43,006 nt of DNA from contig JAJYRI010000013.1 in the NCBI GenBank assembly GCA_021794175.1, positions 1-43,006 of the forward strand, in the 5' to 3' direction. Source of the stretch: a bacterium (GTDB lineage: Bacteria > Vulcanimicrobiota > Vulcanimicrobiia > Vulcanimicrobiales > Vulcanimicrobiaceae). This document shows positions 7,790-15,845 of the stretch, one piece after another (position 1 is the first letter of the stretch; every line of letters begins with the position of its first letter). The notes beneath the pieces were generated by a model. It saw only the letters and a list, made by a program, of their open reading frames with translations. It searched no databases and was not told the DNA's origin. Made by a program: the position numbers and the translations under genes.

Positions 7790-9174
7790 GATGGATGCTC
7801 TCCTTGCGACTGCTCGGCTGACCTCCCGATGGCGCCGTAGACGGCATGCGCGGTTCGGAAGGTCGCGGCCAGATCGATTTTTTCCGGAGGGCATGGGCGC
7901 GCTCCTTCCACGATGCGCGTGAAGGTGCAGAACGCGCCCATGCAGCTGGGTACGTAGAAGCACGTGCCGCACACCGCGTCGGATCGGTAATCCGATTGCG
8001 AGGTCCAACGGGCGAACTTCACCGGGTCGATTACGGCTTCTCCGTCGCGTTGTAACTCCCCAATAACATTACGCGGATCATCGAAGGCGAGCGTGCACTT
8101 ATAAAGGGTCCCGTCCGAACCGATCACCAATGAATTCGACCGTCCGGAGTAACAGTACCGCGAGCCCGGGCCGAAAGCATTGAAGCCGACACAATCGCGA
8201 GCGTGTTTCTCGAGTGCGTAGGCACGCAGTGTTTGCAACGACGCCTCGCGATCCGGAAGCTGTTGGATCCCCGTGTCCGACGATCGTCCTCCGTCCCAAA
8301 TCGTATGGAAGTCGAGTGTAAATCGTCGATCTTGGCCGAATGCGCCGTTAAACTGCTCGGTGAGTTGTCGCACAGCATCTTCGTTATCCGCGTGGACGTT
8401 TACGCGAACTAATACGTCGTGTTGAACGGGCGATGCTTTGAGGAGTAACAAGCTCGCCCAGACGGCGGCAAACGTCCCTGACCCATCTTTTGATGGTCGC
8501 GTTCTGTCGTGCGCCTCTTGCGTTCCGTCGAGAGTAATTTGGTAATGATTGCACTGCGTTCGATGGAAAAATGTTAGTTTTTCCGCGTCGAGGAGCGACC
8601 CGTTGGTGGTAATGCTCGATGCAAATCGCACTTGAAGGGTCTCGCAGAGAGCGCGCGCGTACTCCCCGATCTCGACCATGACGGGATAAGCCAGCAGCGG
8701 TTCGCCGCCAAACCACGCGATTCGAAGATAATCGAGTCGCGGGGCGTTCCGCTTGAGAAAGGCTTTAACGCGGTCGCGCGTCATTGGCAGCATGGTGCCT
8801 TTCGAAAACGTTTCGTAACAATAGGTGCAACGAAAATTACAGTCTTCGGTCGGCATAATGATGAGTTCCAAAGACCGCGTGTCGTTGAGCGCACGGTGTA
8901 GCGCGTCAATTGCAGCGGGCTCGTCACGATCCTCGGGAACGAGAAAACCCTGTTCGAGGAGCAGGCTTGTGGCGGTCGACATCGGTTCACCGCATGCGAC
9001 GTACCGCAGCGCGCGTTTAACGAGCAATGATTCTTCGGGATCACATGCGACCGTTGCGCCGGTGAAGCTATTACTCAGTAGTAACATGCCGTCGATCGTG
9101 CGCATGGCGTTAAAGCGCGAGGGTTTATAGCCCATCGTAGCTATTTTTTCAGGAAGAGCTTCGTGGTCGGTCAT
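7786..9174 (-). CDS. Radical SAM/SPASM peptide-maturase-like protein
   Basis: A 462-residue enzyme. Residues 1-95 form a small leading domain (YKPSRFN, SNSFTGATVACDPEE, LLEQGFLVPED) as found at the front of many radical SAM RiPP maturases, where it can bind a leader peptide. The radical SAM core has C112, C116 and C119 in CNFRCTYCYE, then WFGGEPLL and SITTNGSLL. The C-terminal SPASM region is Cys-rich (RYCYSG, LYKCT, CGTCFYVPSCMGAFC, ARPCPPEK), enough for two auxiliary [4Fe-4S] clusters. It is coupled by ATGA overlaps to the ORF before and the peptide after it. The chemistry (epimerisation, cross-linking or other) cannot be decided from sequence. An anSME-type sulfatase activator is less likely given the extra N-terminal domain and no sulfatase nearby. 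Confidence 0.85.
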   Translation of the reverse strand: MTDHEALPEKIATMGYKPSRFNAMRTIDGMLLLSNSFTGATVACDPEESLLVKRALRYVACGEPMSTATSLLLEQGFLVPEDRDEPAAIDALHRALNDTRSLELIIMPTEDCNFRCTYCYETFSKGTMLPMTRDRVKAFLKRNAPRLDYLRIAWFGGEPLLAYPVMVEIGEYARALCETLQVRFASSITTNGSLLDAEKLTFFHRTQCNHYQITLDGTQEAHDRTRPSKDGSGTFAAVWASLLLLKASPVQHDVLVRVNVHADNEDAVRQLTEQFNGAFGQDRRFTLDFHTIWDGGRSSDTGIQQLPDREASLQTLRAYALEKHARDCVGFNAFGPGSRYCYSGRSNSLVIGSDGTLYKCTLAFDDPRNVIGELQRDGEAVIDPVKFARWTSQSDYRSDAVCGTCFYVPSCMGAFCTFTRIVEGARPCPPEKIDLAATFRTAHAVYGAIGRSAEQSQGEHPS

Positions 9175-9407
9175 TGGCCCTTTTCCCGATAGAGGTCGAC
9201 GATCCTCACTGCAGCACCGACCTCGCGTTCCGGCGCGTGGGATACTGCGGCTCCGTCGGCATTCGTCCGCACTCCAGCGCAGACGACGCGAGAGAAGCAG
9301 GCGACGTCGCGATCGATTGCGGCACTCTCGATCCCTTCGCCGCTAAGCAGCAAGGCGCCCACGCGGGCGAGCTGACTCCAGCCGGTCAAGGTCCGACTCG
9401 GTTCCAT
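9171..9407 (-). CDS. Small ORF before the radical SAM gene, unknown
   Basis: A 78-residue frame that fills the gap between the lipocalin-like gene (22-base overlap) and the radical SAM gene (ATGA overlap). It contains one Trp (W10) and two Cys (C37, C43), no signal peptide and no recognised family. Its place immediately before a SPASM enzyme makes it a second candidate for a precursor or accessory peptide. GC-rich DNA yields chance frames of this length often, and there is no strong ribosome site, so it may not be translated. Confidence 0.35.
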   Translation of the reverse strand: MEPSRTLTGWSQLARVGALLLSGEGIESAAIDRDVACFSRVVCAGVRTNADGAAVSHAPEREVGAAVRIVDLYREKGQ

Positions 9408-9988
9408 GTCGCCATTCGACCAACGGTCCAGGAGGTGTCCTCGGAACGGTCAATATCCATCGTGAGCGTCGATTTGCTGCATGTGTAGTAAAAGGCACCG
9501 AAGAAATCCTTGACCTGATACGTTCGGGTACTAGGAGGGTAATCTACAGTTCGCGTGTCGATGATGCTCGTGTGGATCGGCGAGAGTATGTCCGAAGCGC
9601 CATAGTCTGTATGGAAACGATCGGGAAGTAATTCGTCACCGAATCCGACATCCGGATGCCTTTTCCTTGCATCGATAAAAAAAGTCTCGGTGCCGACCAG
9701 CCGCTGGCTGATATCGTGCCCTATGTACGGCGCCGATCCCGTTAAAACAACCGTCGTATATCCGTTCTTGCGGATCGTCATCGTCGCTCCGGAAAGGCCA
9801 GCGATAGCCAGCGCCTTCTTTTCTGTTGTCGAAAGACCCGGCCCGTGCGCGCGGTACCACATCCTCTTCAACACCCAGCGCCCTACGAGGCACGTATCGA
9901 TCTTGCTCGCAGGTTTTGCTGAAACGCTCGGCGGGGAGACCGAGATCAAGAGCCCGGACGTGCAGACAAGTGCCGTAAGTCCCTTCAT
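9386..9988 (-). CDS. Secreted lipocalin-like protein
   Basis: A 200-residue protein with a signal peptide (MKGLTALVCTSGLLISVSPP, cleavage probably after SVSA). The mature part starts CLVGRWVLKRM and contains LSGATMTIRKNGYTTVVL and TCSKSTLTMDI, the strand pattern and Gly-x-Trp of lipocalin-like beta barrels. Two Cys in the mature part may form a disulfide. I use ATG 9988 because the signal peptide begins there; a TTG at 10012 would add eight residues. It is the first gene of the radical SAM cluster. The ligand is unknown; a role in binding or displaying the modified product is only a guess. Confidence 0.6.
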   Translation of the reverse strand: MKGLTALVCTSGLLISVSPPSVSAKPASKIDTCLVGRWVLKRMWYRAHGPGLSTTEKKALAIAGLSGATMTIRKNGYTTVVLTGSAPYIGHDISQRLVGTETFFIDARKRHPDVGFGDELLPDRFHTDYGASDILSPIHTSIIDTRTVDYPPSTRTYQVKDFFGAFYYTCSKSTLTMDIDRSEDTSWTVGRMATWNRVGP

Positions 9989-10232
9989 GATCTGTCCGCT
10001 ACTGCTTTCCAAGACCGTGATCCTCGTGTGACGTGATACCTCGGAGCATGTTGCGATTAAACCGATCCCACCGTCGTTTCCTCATTTCGGTATGGTAGCG
10101 ACTTCTTGGCGCCGGCATTTTACAGGACGATACCAACACCACACTTGTTGCCGACAAATTGATGCAAATTACCCGGTTTGCGTGAGACAAACGTACCGGT
10201 TCTCAACGCTCGTTCTCCGGCCTGGAAGGAAC

Positions 10233-10271
10233 GGTGTTCCCCTCCCCACATATAGCCCGAAAGGGAACACC
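10233..10271. promoter_or_regulatory. 9-bp perfect inverted repeat, candidate operator or leader hairpin
   Basis: GGTGTTCCC and GGGAACACC flank a 21-base spacer. No T-run follows, so it is not a typical terminator. It lies about 130 bases before the receiver gene and 250 bases before the lipocalin-like gene, where a regulator of either divergent operon could bind. Confidence 0.35.
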
Positions 10272-10310
10272 CGATGACGACGGGGGCATGCTTCGGGAAA
10301 GCGGTGTCGC

Positions 10311-10316
10311 TATATT
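10311..10316 (+). promoter_or_regulatory. Candidate -10 element of the signalling operon
   Basis: TATATT, 81 bases before the receiver gene start. No matching -35 hexamer is found 16-18 bases upstream, so the promoter may need an activator or use another sigma factor, or the match may be chance. Confidence 0.25.
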
Positions 10317-10397
10317 TATTTCTGTCGGCAGCTCGCAACGGTCATTGCCTTCAATCGCGAGTGCCGAGACAGACTACGCCTCGAAGGATTATCGCAA

Positions 10398-10769
10398 GTG
10401 AAAGTGCTTATAGTTGAAGATAACGAAATGAATCGAGATATGCTTTCTCGACGCTTACTTCGAAAAGGGTACGATGTCGTGATTGCCGTCGACGGCGAAG
10501 AAGGTGTTTCCATGGCGACATCCGAGGCGCCTGACATCATTTTGATGGACATGGACTTGCCGAAGATCGATGGCTGGGAAGCAACCCGCCGTATCAAATC
10601 CAGCGACACCCTGAAGCGCATTCCGATAATCGCGCTGACTGCACACGCGATGACTGGGGATCAGGATCGCGCCATGGGAGCCGGTTGTGACGACTACGAT
10701 ACAAAACCTATCGAGTTGCCCCGCCTCTTGGGTAAAATCGAAGAATTGCTGGGCACCTCGACGTCGTAG
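10398..10769 (+). CDS. Single-domain response regulator (CheY/DivK-like)
   Basis: A 123-residue receiver with no output domain. The acidic pocket is E7/D8, the phospho-acceptor D51 (ILMDMDLP), the switch Thr T81 and the conserved Lys K103 (DTKP). The stretch IIALTAHAMTGD followed by AGCDDY is typical of DivK-like and hybrid-kinase partner receivers. The GTG start is preceded by GAAGGA. The gene leads an operon with the receiver-cyclase (10 bases later) and the hybrid kinase, so it may be a phosphate shuttle or sink for that kinase. Confidence 0.93.
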   Translation: MKVLIVEDNEMNRDMLSRRLLRKGYDVVIAVDGEEGVSMATSEAPDIILMDMDLPKIDGWEATRRIKSSDTLKRIPIIALTAHAMTGDQDRAMGAGCDDYDTKPIELPRLLGKIEELLGTSTS

Positions 10770-10779
10770 ATGTAGTTTC

Positions 10780-12357
10780 ATGGAAGAGGATCGTCGTTGG
10801 ACGCGCAATGCGCTTTTGGCACACATGCGCCAAGAGTTGATGTCTCCCGTAACGGCGATCGTCGGCTATTGCGAGATGCTTTGCGAAGAAGCGGACGGTC
10901 GCGAGGCCGAGGTGGTCTCCGATCTTGGGCGCATCAACGCATCGGCGCTGGAACTCCACGAACTCTCCGGTCGCTTGCTCGACTCCAATACGAGTCTCGC
11001 TCTTCTCGACGGCCCGGAGCTCGATAGCGCACAATCCACCATCCGACACGACCTACGCACGCCGCTCAATGCGATCAAGGGCTATAGCGAAATGCTGATC
11101 GAAGATGCGCTCGATCCCGCTCTCGTCGCCGACCTTTCGAAACTTCTGGCTGAGACGACCCTGCTTTTGAGCCGTCTCGAATCCATCATTGATTTCACGC
11201 ACATCGAGAATGCGCCGTTGGACGCAATGCCGGAGGCCGAGGCATCAAAGATGGTGACTCACCTTGAAACGGTGATCCGCCCCCTCTCAGAGAGCCTCCG
11301 TCGGAAAGCGTTGCCGGGGCACATTTTGGTGGTCGATGACAATGAATCCAACCGAGACCTCCTGGCTCGACGGTTGCAAAAAGAAGGGCACAACGTGAAG
11401 ACCGCTCACGATGGGTTCGCGGCGCTCGCCATGATGGACGGCACGGCGTTCGACCTCGTGTTACTCGACTTGATGATGCCGGGCATCAGTGGGATCGAGG
11501 TGCTCGCTCGCCTCAAAATCCAACCGGAACTCGCGGGGATTCCGGTGATCATGGTCTCGGCCCTTCACGAGATGGAGATGGTCGTCCGATGCATCGAGGC
11601 CGGCGCCGACGACTACCTTCCAAAGCCGGTCAATCCGACGCTGCTTTCGGTTCGCGTTGATGCCTTATTGGAGCGAAAGCAAGCCCAAGATCGCGAACGT
11701 TCGTACTTGAAACAAATCGAGGAAGAGAAACGCACGAGCGAGGGACTTCTGCTCAACATCCTTCCATCGGGGATAATAAAACGATTGAGTGACGGCGAAT
11801 TACAAATTGCCGACCGCTTCGAGGATGTAACGATCCTTTTTTCCGATGTTGTCGGTTTCACTACGATGTCGAGTACGATCAGCGCTCAAGTTCTCGTCGA
11901 TGCGCTCAATCAACTATTTTCCGCATTCGACGAAGCGACGAAAAGCTTCGGCATCGAGAAAATTAAGACAATCGGTGATTCCTACATGGCCGCAGCCGGG
12001 CTCCCTGAACCGCGAAACGATCACGCCGAAGCGAGCCTCGGTCTAGCACGGGCGTTGCTGGCGGCGACACGTGAAGTTCGGCGCGAGAGCGGGCACGATT
12101 TCCATATCCGGGTTGGCCTCCATTCGGGACCGGTGGTGGCGGGGATCATCGGATCGCATAAGTTCGCTTACGACGTTTGGGGGGACACCGTCAACGTCGC
12201 TTCGCGCATGGAATCGCACGGGATTCCCGGCCGCATCCACCTCTCCGCAGAGACGGCGCGCCGCTTAGATGGACGCTTCCCGCTGGAATCCAGAGGGCGC
12301 ATCACGATTAAAGGCAAGGGCGAGGCGGAGACGTTCCTTCTCGCGGAAGGAGCATAA
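10780..12357 (+). CDS. Receiver-linked class III adenylate cyclase with HisKA-like N-terminus
   Basis: A 525-residue protein. Two HisKA-like helical segments lead: the first (MRQELMSPVTAI) has Gln18 where the phospho-His would be, the second ([12 protein letters not shown]) keeps H90. No HATPase domain follows. A receiver comes next, with phospho-acceptor D230 (LLDLMMPG) and Lys in LPKP, then a helical linker and a class III cyclase domain. Metal ligands D356 and D400, specificity residues K396 and D465, and transition-state residues N472 and R476 are all present; the Lys/Asp pair points to ATP rather than GTP. I infer a cAMP-forming output switched by phosphorylation of D230. The start ATG lies 10 bases after the receiver gene; the frame extends upstream into that gene without family features. 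Confidence 0.9.
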   Translation: MEEDRRWTRNALLAHMRQELMSPVTAIVGYCEMLCEEADGREAEVVSDLGRINASALELHELSGRLLDSNTSLALLDGPELDSAQSTIRHDLRTPLNAIKGYSEMLIEDALDPALVADLSKLLAETTLLLSRLESIIDFTHIENAPLDAMPEAEASKMVTHLETVIRPLSESLRRKALPGHILVVDDNESNRDLLARRLQKEGHNVKTAHDGFAALAMMDGTAFDLVLLDLMMPGISGIEVLARLKIQPELAGIPVIMVSALHEMEMVVRCIEAGADDYLPKPVNPTLLSVRVDALLERKQAQDRERSYLKQIEEEKRTSEGLLLNILPSGIIKRLSDGELQIADRFEDVTILFSDVVGFTTMSSTISAQVLVDALNQLFSAFDEATKSFGIEKIKTIGDSYMAAAGLPEPRNDHAEASLGLARALLAATREVRRESGHDFHIRVGLHSGPVVAGIIGSHKFAYDVWGDTVNVASRMESHGIPGRIHLSAETARRLDGRFPLESRGRITIKGKGEAETFLLAEGA

Positions 12358-12360
12358 TAT

Positions 12361-15069
12361 ATGTCAACCGTTGAGGACCTCCGGCGCCTGCAATCGATAC
12401 TCGATACGGCACCGGTCGGGGTGGGAATATCGACCGACGGCGTCGTGCGCTTCGCAAATGCGCGCTTGCACGAACTGATTAACGTGCACGTCGGCGAATC
12501 GAGCAGAGACCTCTATGTGGATCCCGTGGAACGCGACGCAATCGCGGCGCGCGTCGCAACCGGCGGCATAGTCAGGGATGTCGAAATACAAATGTATGCT
12601 CCCGGCGGGAACGAAATTCGCGACATCTCGGTGACGTTTATGCCCGGTGATTATGAAGGCGTGCCGGGGGTTTTGGTCTGGATGATCGACATCACCGAGA
12701 GCAAACGCGAGGCGGCGGCGCTTGAGGAGCAACGACACCAGCTTGCCGCCATTCTTGATAACTTACCCGATGCAACGTTTGCAATCGACACCAAAGGTTG
12801 TATTACGGCATGGAACCGCGCCGCCGAGGTGATGACCGGCGTCAAATCCGAAGATATGTTCGGAAAAGGCAACTACGAATACGCAATACCGTTCTACGGA
12901 GAACGGCGACCGATCCTCATCGATCTTCTTTTTTCACCTGACCAGGAAATTTCGAAATATCAACACGTTCGACGGGTCGGCGATGCGTTGCTGGGTGATG
13001 GATATATACGGTGGCCGCACCGCGAGATGTGGTTTGAGGGCAGCGCCGCGCTATTACGCGATTCGCAGGGCAATATCATCGGTGCGATCGAGACGATCCG
13101 CGACCAAACCGAGCGTCGAAGGGCCGAGGAGGGGGTGGCGTCGTCGAATCTGCGGCTAGCGGGCGTCATCGACGCACTTCCTGATGCAGCCTTCGTCATC
13201 GACCACGAACGCAAAGTAGTGGCGTGGAATAGGGCGCTGGTGAAAATGACCGGCGTAGAGGCCGACAAGATGCTCGGGAAAGGGGATCACGAGTACGCGG
13301 TCCCGTTTTACGGTGAGCGTCGACCGATCGTTATCGACCTCATTGAAAAGCCCGACGATGAATTAGCGCAAGACTATGCTTGGTTGCGCCGCGAAGACGG
13401 CGGCGTGCTCTCCGGAGAGGTCGAAATCGATTTCCCGTTTATCGATCATACCCTCTACATTCAAGCTCGCGCCCGCGCGCTCTACGATGCTGATGGATCC
13501 ATGATCGGGGCCATCGAAATCATCCACGACCTTACCGAACGACAGCGCTTCGAAAACGAACTTACGATCGCAAAACGTTCCGCGGAGGAAGCCAATACGG
13601 CCAAGAGCGCCTTCCTGGCGAACATGAGCCACGAGTTGCGCACGCCCCTAAACGCCATCATTGGCTATTCGGAGATGCTCGCCGAGGAATTAGCGGAGAT
13701 GGGCGAGGCTCGTATGGTTGACGATAGCAATAAAATTCGCTCTGCCGGCAAGCATCTGCTCGGGCTGATTAACGATGTACTCGACATTTCGAAAATTGAA
13801 GCCGGTAAAATGACGATAAGCATCGAGAAGATCGAGGTCGAGGCAATGCTCCGCGACGTTATTTCGACCATCACGCCGCTCGCTGCCAAAAATTCAAATA
13901 CCCTAAAGTTCGAATGTCCCGCAGACCTTCCGCCGATTCACTCCGACCTTATGAAGGTGCGACAATCGCTGCTGAATCTCCTAAGCAACGCCTGCAAGTT
14001 TGCTAAGGAGGGCACGATACAGATGCGCGTTGCCGTCGATGGGGACTGGATCGATTTTATAGTCGAGGACAATGGTATCGGCATGACGCCGGAACAACTG
14101 GGGAGGCTCTTTGAGGCATTCTCGCAAGCCGATGCCACGATCACTCGGCAATACGGCGGAACCGGCCTTGGCCTTGCCATAACACGGAAATTCTGCCGGA
14201 TGATGGGAGGCGACGTTTTCGTAGCAAGCACCTTGGGCGTCGGCTCCACGTTCACGATGCGCTTGCCGATCGTCGCCGTGAACGCGACCGAGGAGGCTTC
14301 GACGATCCCCGGTGAAAGCGCAAAAGCAAGCCTCTCGTCTCGTCCCCTGGCGCTCGTCGTCGATGACGATCCTACGGCGCGCGAAATGCTCCAGCGCAGC
14401 TTAGAGGAGAGCGGTTACCGTGTTGCGATGGCGCACGATGGCGAGGAAGCTCTCCGCCTAGCCGCGGAGCTTCGACCGTCGATTATTACCTTAGACGCGA
14501 TCATGCCGCGTACGGACGGGTGGGCGGCTCTCAGCCGGTTGAAGGCCGACCCCGATCTCGCGCGCATCCCCGTCATTATGGTCTCGGTGTTGGGCGATTC
14601 TCAAATGGCCTATGCATTGGGCGCAGCCCATTACCTCTCCAAGCCCGTCGATCACCGTGAACTTCGTGCCGTTCTCGAACAATACCAAGGAAAGCGAAAC
14701 GTATTGCTGGTCGAGGACGATGCGACGACGCGGGCGATGATGCGTCGCATGTTGGAGAAGAGCGGGTGGTCGGTGGTCGAGGCGCAGAACGGGAAAATCG
14801 GACTGGAACGAATGGCAGAATCACTTCCGGACATCATTTTGCTCGATTTGACGATGCCGGTCATGGACGGATTTGAGTTCGTCGCTGAGGTTCGCCGTTG
14901 CGAGAACTGGCGCACGGTGCCCATCATCGTGCTCACCGCAAAGGACGTTACCCGCGAAGAGTCCGAGCAACTTGCAGGCCGCACCGCGCACATCTGGCAA
15001 AAGGGAGCGGTGAATCTTGACGATCTGGCCGAGCAGATTCGGCGCTTACTTCCGACCTCCACGCGATAA
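12361..15069 (+). CDS. Hybrid sensor histidine kinase, PAS-PAS-PAS-HisKA-HATPase-REC-REC
   Basis: A 902-residue protein with no membrane segment, so the signal is probably cytoplasmic. Three PAS domains cover about residues 8-118, 125-255 and 262-395; the second and third share the block GK-G[15 protein letters not shown], so they arose by duplication. HisKA has H424 in [12 protein letters not shown]. The ATPase follows with N-box [15 protein letters not shown] and GGTGLGLAI. Two receivers have D712 (TLDAIMP) and D829 (LLDLTMP). AAGGAG sits eight bases before the ATG and only three bases separate it from the cyclase gene, so the three genes form one operon. It is the probable phosphate donor for the lone receiver and the cyclase receiver. 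The ligand is unknown. Confidence 0.94.
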   Translation: MSTVEDLRRLQSILDTAPVGVGISTDGVVRFANARLHELINVHVGESSRDLYVDPVERDAIAARVATGGIVRDVEIQMYAPGGNEIRDISVTFMPGDYEGVPGVLVWMIDITESKREAAALEEQRHQLAAILDNLPDATFAIDTKGCITAWNRAAEVMTGVKSEDMFGKGNYEYAIPFYGERRPILIDLLFSPDQEISKYQHVRRVGDALLGDGYIRWPHREMWFEGSAALLRDSQGNIIGAIETIRDQTERRRAEEGVASSNLRLAGVIDALPDAAFVIDHERKVVAWNRALVKMTGVEADKMLGKGDHEYAVPFYGERRPIVIDLIEKPDDELAQDYAWLRREDGGVLSGEVEIDFPFIDHTLYIQARARALYDADGSMIGAIEIIHDLTERQRFENELTIAKRSAEEANTAKSAFLANMSHELRTPLNAIIGYSEMLAEELAEMGEARMVDDSNKIRSAGKHLLGLINDVLDISKIEAGKMTISIEKIEVEAMLRDVISTITPLAAKNSNTLKFECPADLPPIHSDLMKVRQSLLNLLSNACKFAKEGTIQMRVAVDGDWIDFIVEDNGIGMTPEQLGRLFEAFSQADATITRQYGGTGLGLAITRKFCRMMGGDVFVASTLGVGSTFTMRLPIVAVNATEEASTIPGESAKASLSSRPLALVVDDDPTAREMLQRSLEESGYRVAMAHDGEEALRLAAELRPSIITLDAIMPRTDGWAALSRLKADPDLARIPVIMVSVLGDSQMAYALGAAHYLSKPVDHRELRAVLEQYQGKRNVLLVEDDATTRAMMRRMLEKSGWSVVEAQNGKIGLERMAESLPDIILLDLTMPVMDGFEFVAEVRRCENWRTVPIIVLTAKDVTREESEQLAGRTAHIWQKGAVNLDDLAEQIRRLLPTSTR

Positions 15070-15184
15070 ACTCGATGCCTGGGGCCGAGAAATCCTCGCG
15101 ATATCCCGTGGGCATTTGTCCGTTATCGACGAAGGATTCCGTGCGTACGATGTTGGCGGCGGATTTCGTTGATTATCCTCGGCC

Positions 15185-15751
15185 CTACCTCGCTAACCCG
15201 CGCATATCCGCTGCAAGCTGTGCGATCGAAAGATCGCCGCCGACGATCCGGAGATTCCCTCGCGGACCGATGAAGTATACGAAGGAGCTATGCCCCACAT
15301 CGGTGCGCGTGGCTTGCACGTCGACGCCGTAGCCGCTCCAGATCGCCTTCATCTGTGCGCGCGTCCCGGTGATCCCGATCGCCGATACGCCGACGCGGGC
15401 GAAGAACGCACGCAGCGCCGCCGGAGTATCGCGCACGGGATCGACGCTGGCAAAAACGATCGCGACGCGAGAAGCGAGCCCGGATTTCGCGCGCGCCGCT
15501 CCGAGCTTTGCCAACGTCTGCGGACAGATATCCTTGCAGTGCGTGAAGCCGAAGTAGAGCGCGACGACGCGCCCCCGCTCGCCCGTGAGCGAGAACGACG
15601 CTCCGTTCTGATCGATCGCCGTCAGCGGCGGAGCGAGGCGAACGGGTTGTAGCACCGTACCGTACAGCCTCGGCGGCTTGGTCGAACACGCAGCGAGTCC
15701 GAGGGCGCCCGCGAGGGCGAGAAGGCCGAGCGGGGATCGACGAGACAACAC
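15185..15751 (-). CDS. SCO1/SenC family lipoprotein
   Basis: SCO proteins are membrane-anchored thioredoxin-fold copper chaperones or thiol reductases, usually for cytochrome oxidase CuA. Visible here are a lipobox (LALAGALGLAAC), the fold opening YFGFTHCKDIC with the CxxxC copper/thiol pair, FASVDPVRDTP, and the third ligand His in DVGHSSFVYFI. I start at GTG 15751, which gives a short signal with the lipobox and follows a GGGAG motif; the longer frame up to 15928 would overlap the divergent gene and place 59 unrelated residues before the signal. No oxidase genes are nearby, so its partner is unknown. Confidence 0.87.
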   Translation of the reverse strand: MLSRRSPLGLLALAGALGLAACSTKPPRLYGTVLQPVRLAPPLTAIDQNGASFSLTGERGRVVALYFGFTHCKDICPQTLAKLGAARAKSGLASRVAIVFASVDPVRDTPAALRAFFARVGVSAIGITGTRAQMKAIWSGYGVDVQATRTDVGHSSFVYFIGPRGNLRIVGGDLSIAQLAADMRGLAR

Positions 15752-15845
15752 TCCCGGTTCTTCTCCCGGCGCCCCGAGAACCCGCTCGCGAGCAAGATAG
15801 CGCTCGCTCGGGAAAGAGCGACTGCATGCGAAAAGTCGGTTTCGA

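Larger units (their letters stand above)
9989..10397. other. Divergent intergenic region between the radical SAM cluster and the signalling operon
   Basis: About 410 bases with no convincing gene. It holds a hairpin CCGGTTTG/CAAAC-GTA-CCGG at 10173-10199, a 9-bp inverted repeat at 10233-10271 (listed separately) and a TATATT motif at 10311. It must contain the promoters of both divergent operons, but no complete -35/-10 pair stands out. The base composition is less GC-rich than the flanking genes. Confidence 0.5.

Noticed and set aside
7676-8008. 110-codon frame including the 37-residue peptide
   Set aside because: The upstream part lies antiphase within the maturase and is Arg/His-rich; only the segment after ATG 7789 is independent.
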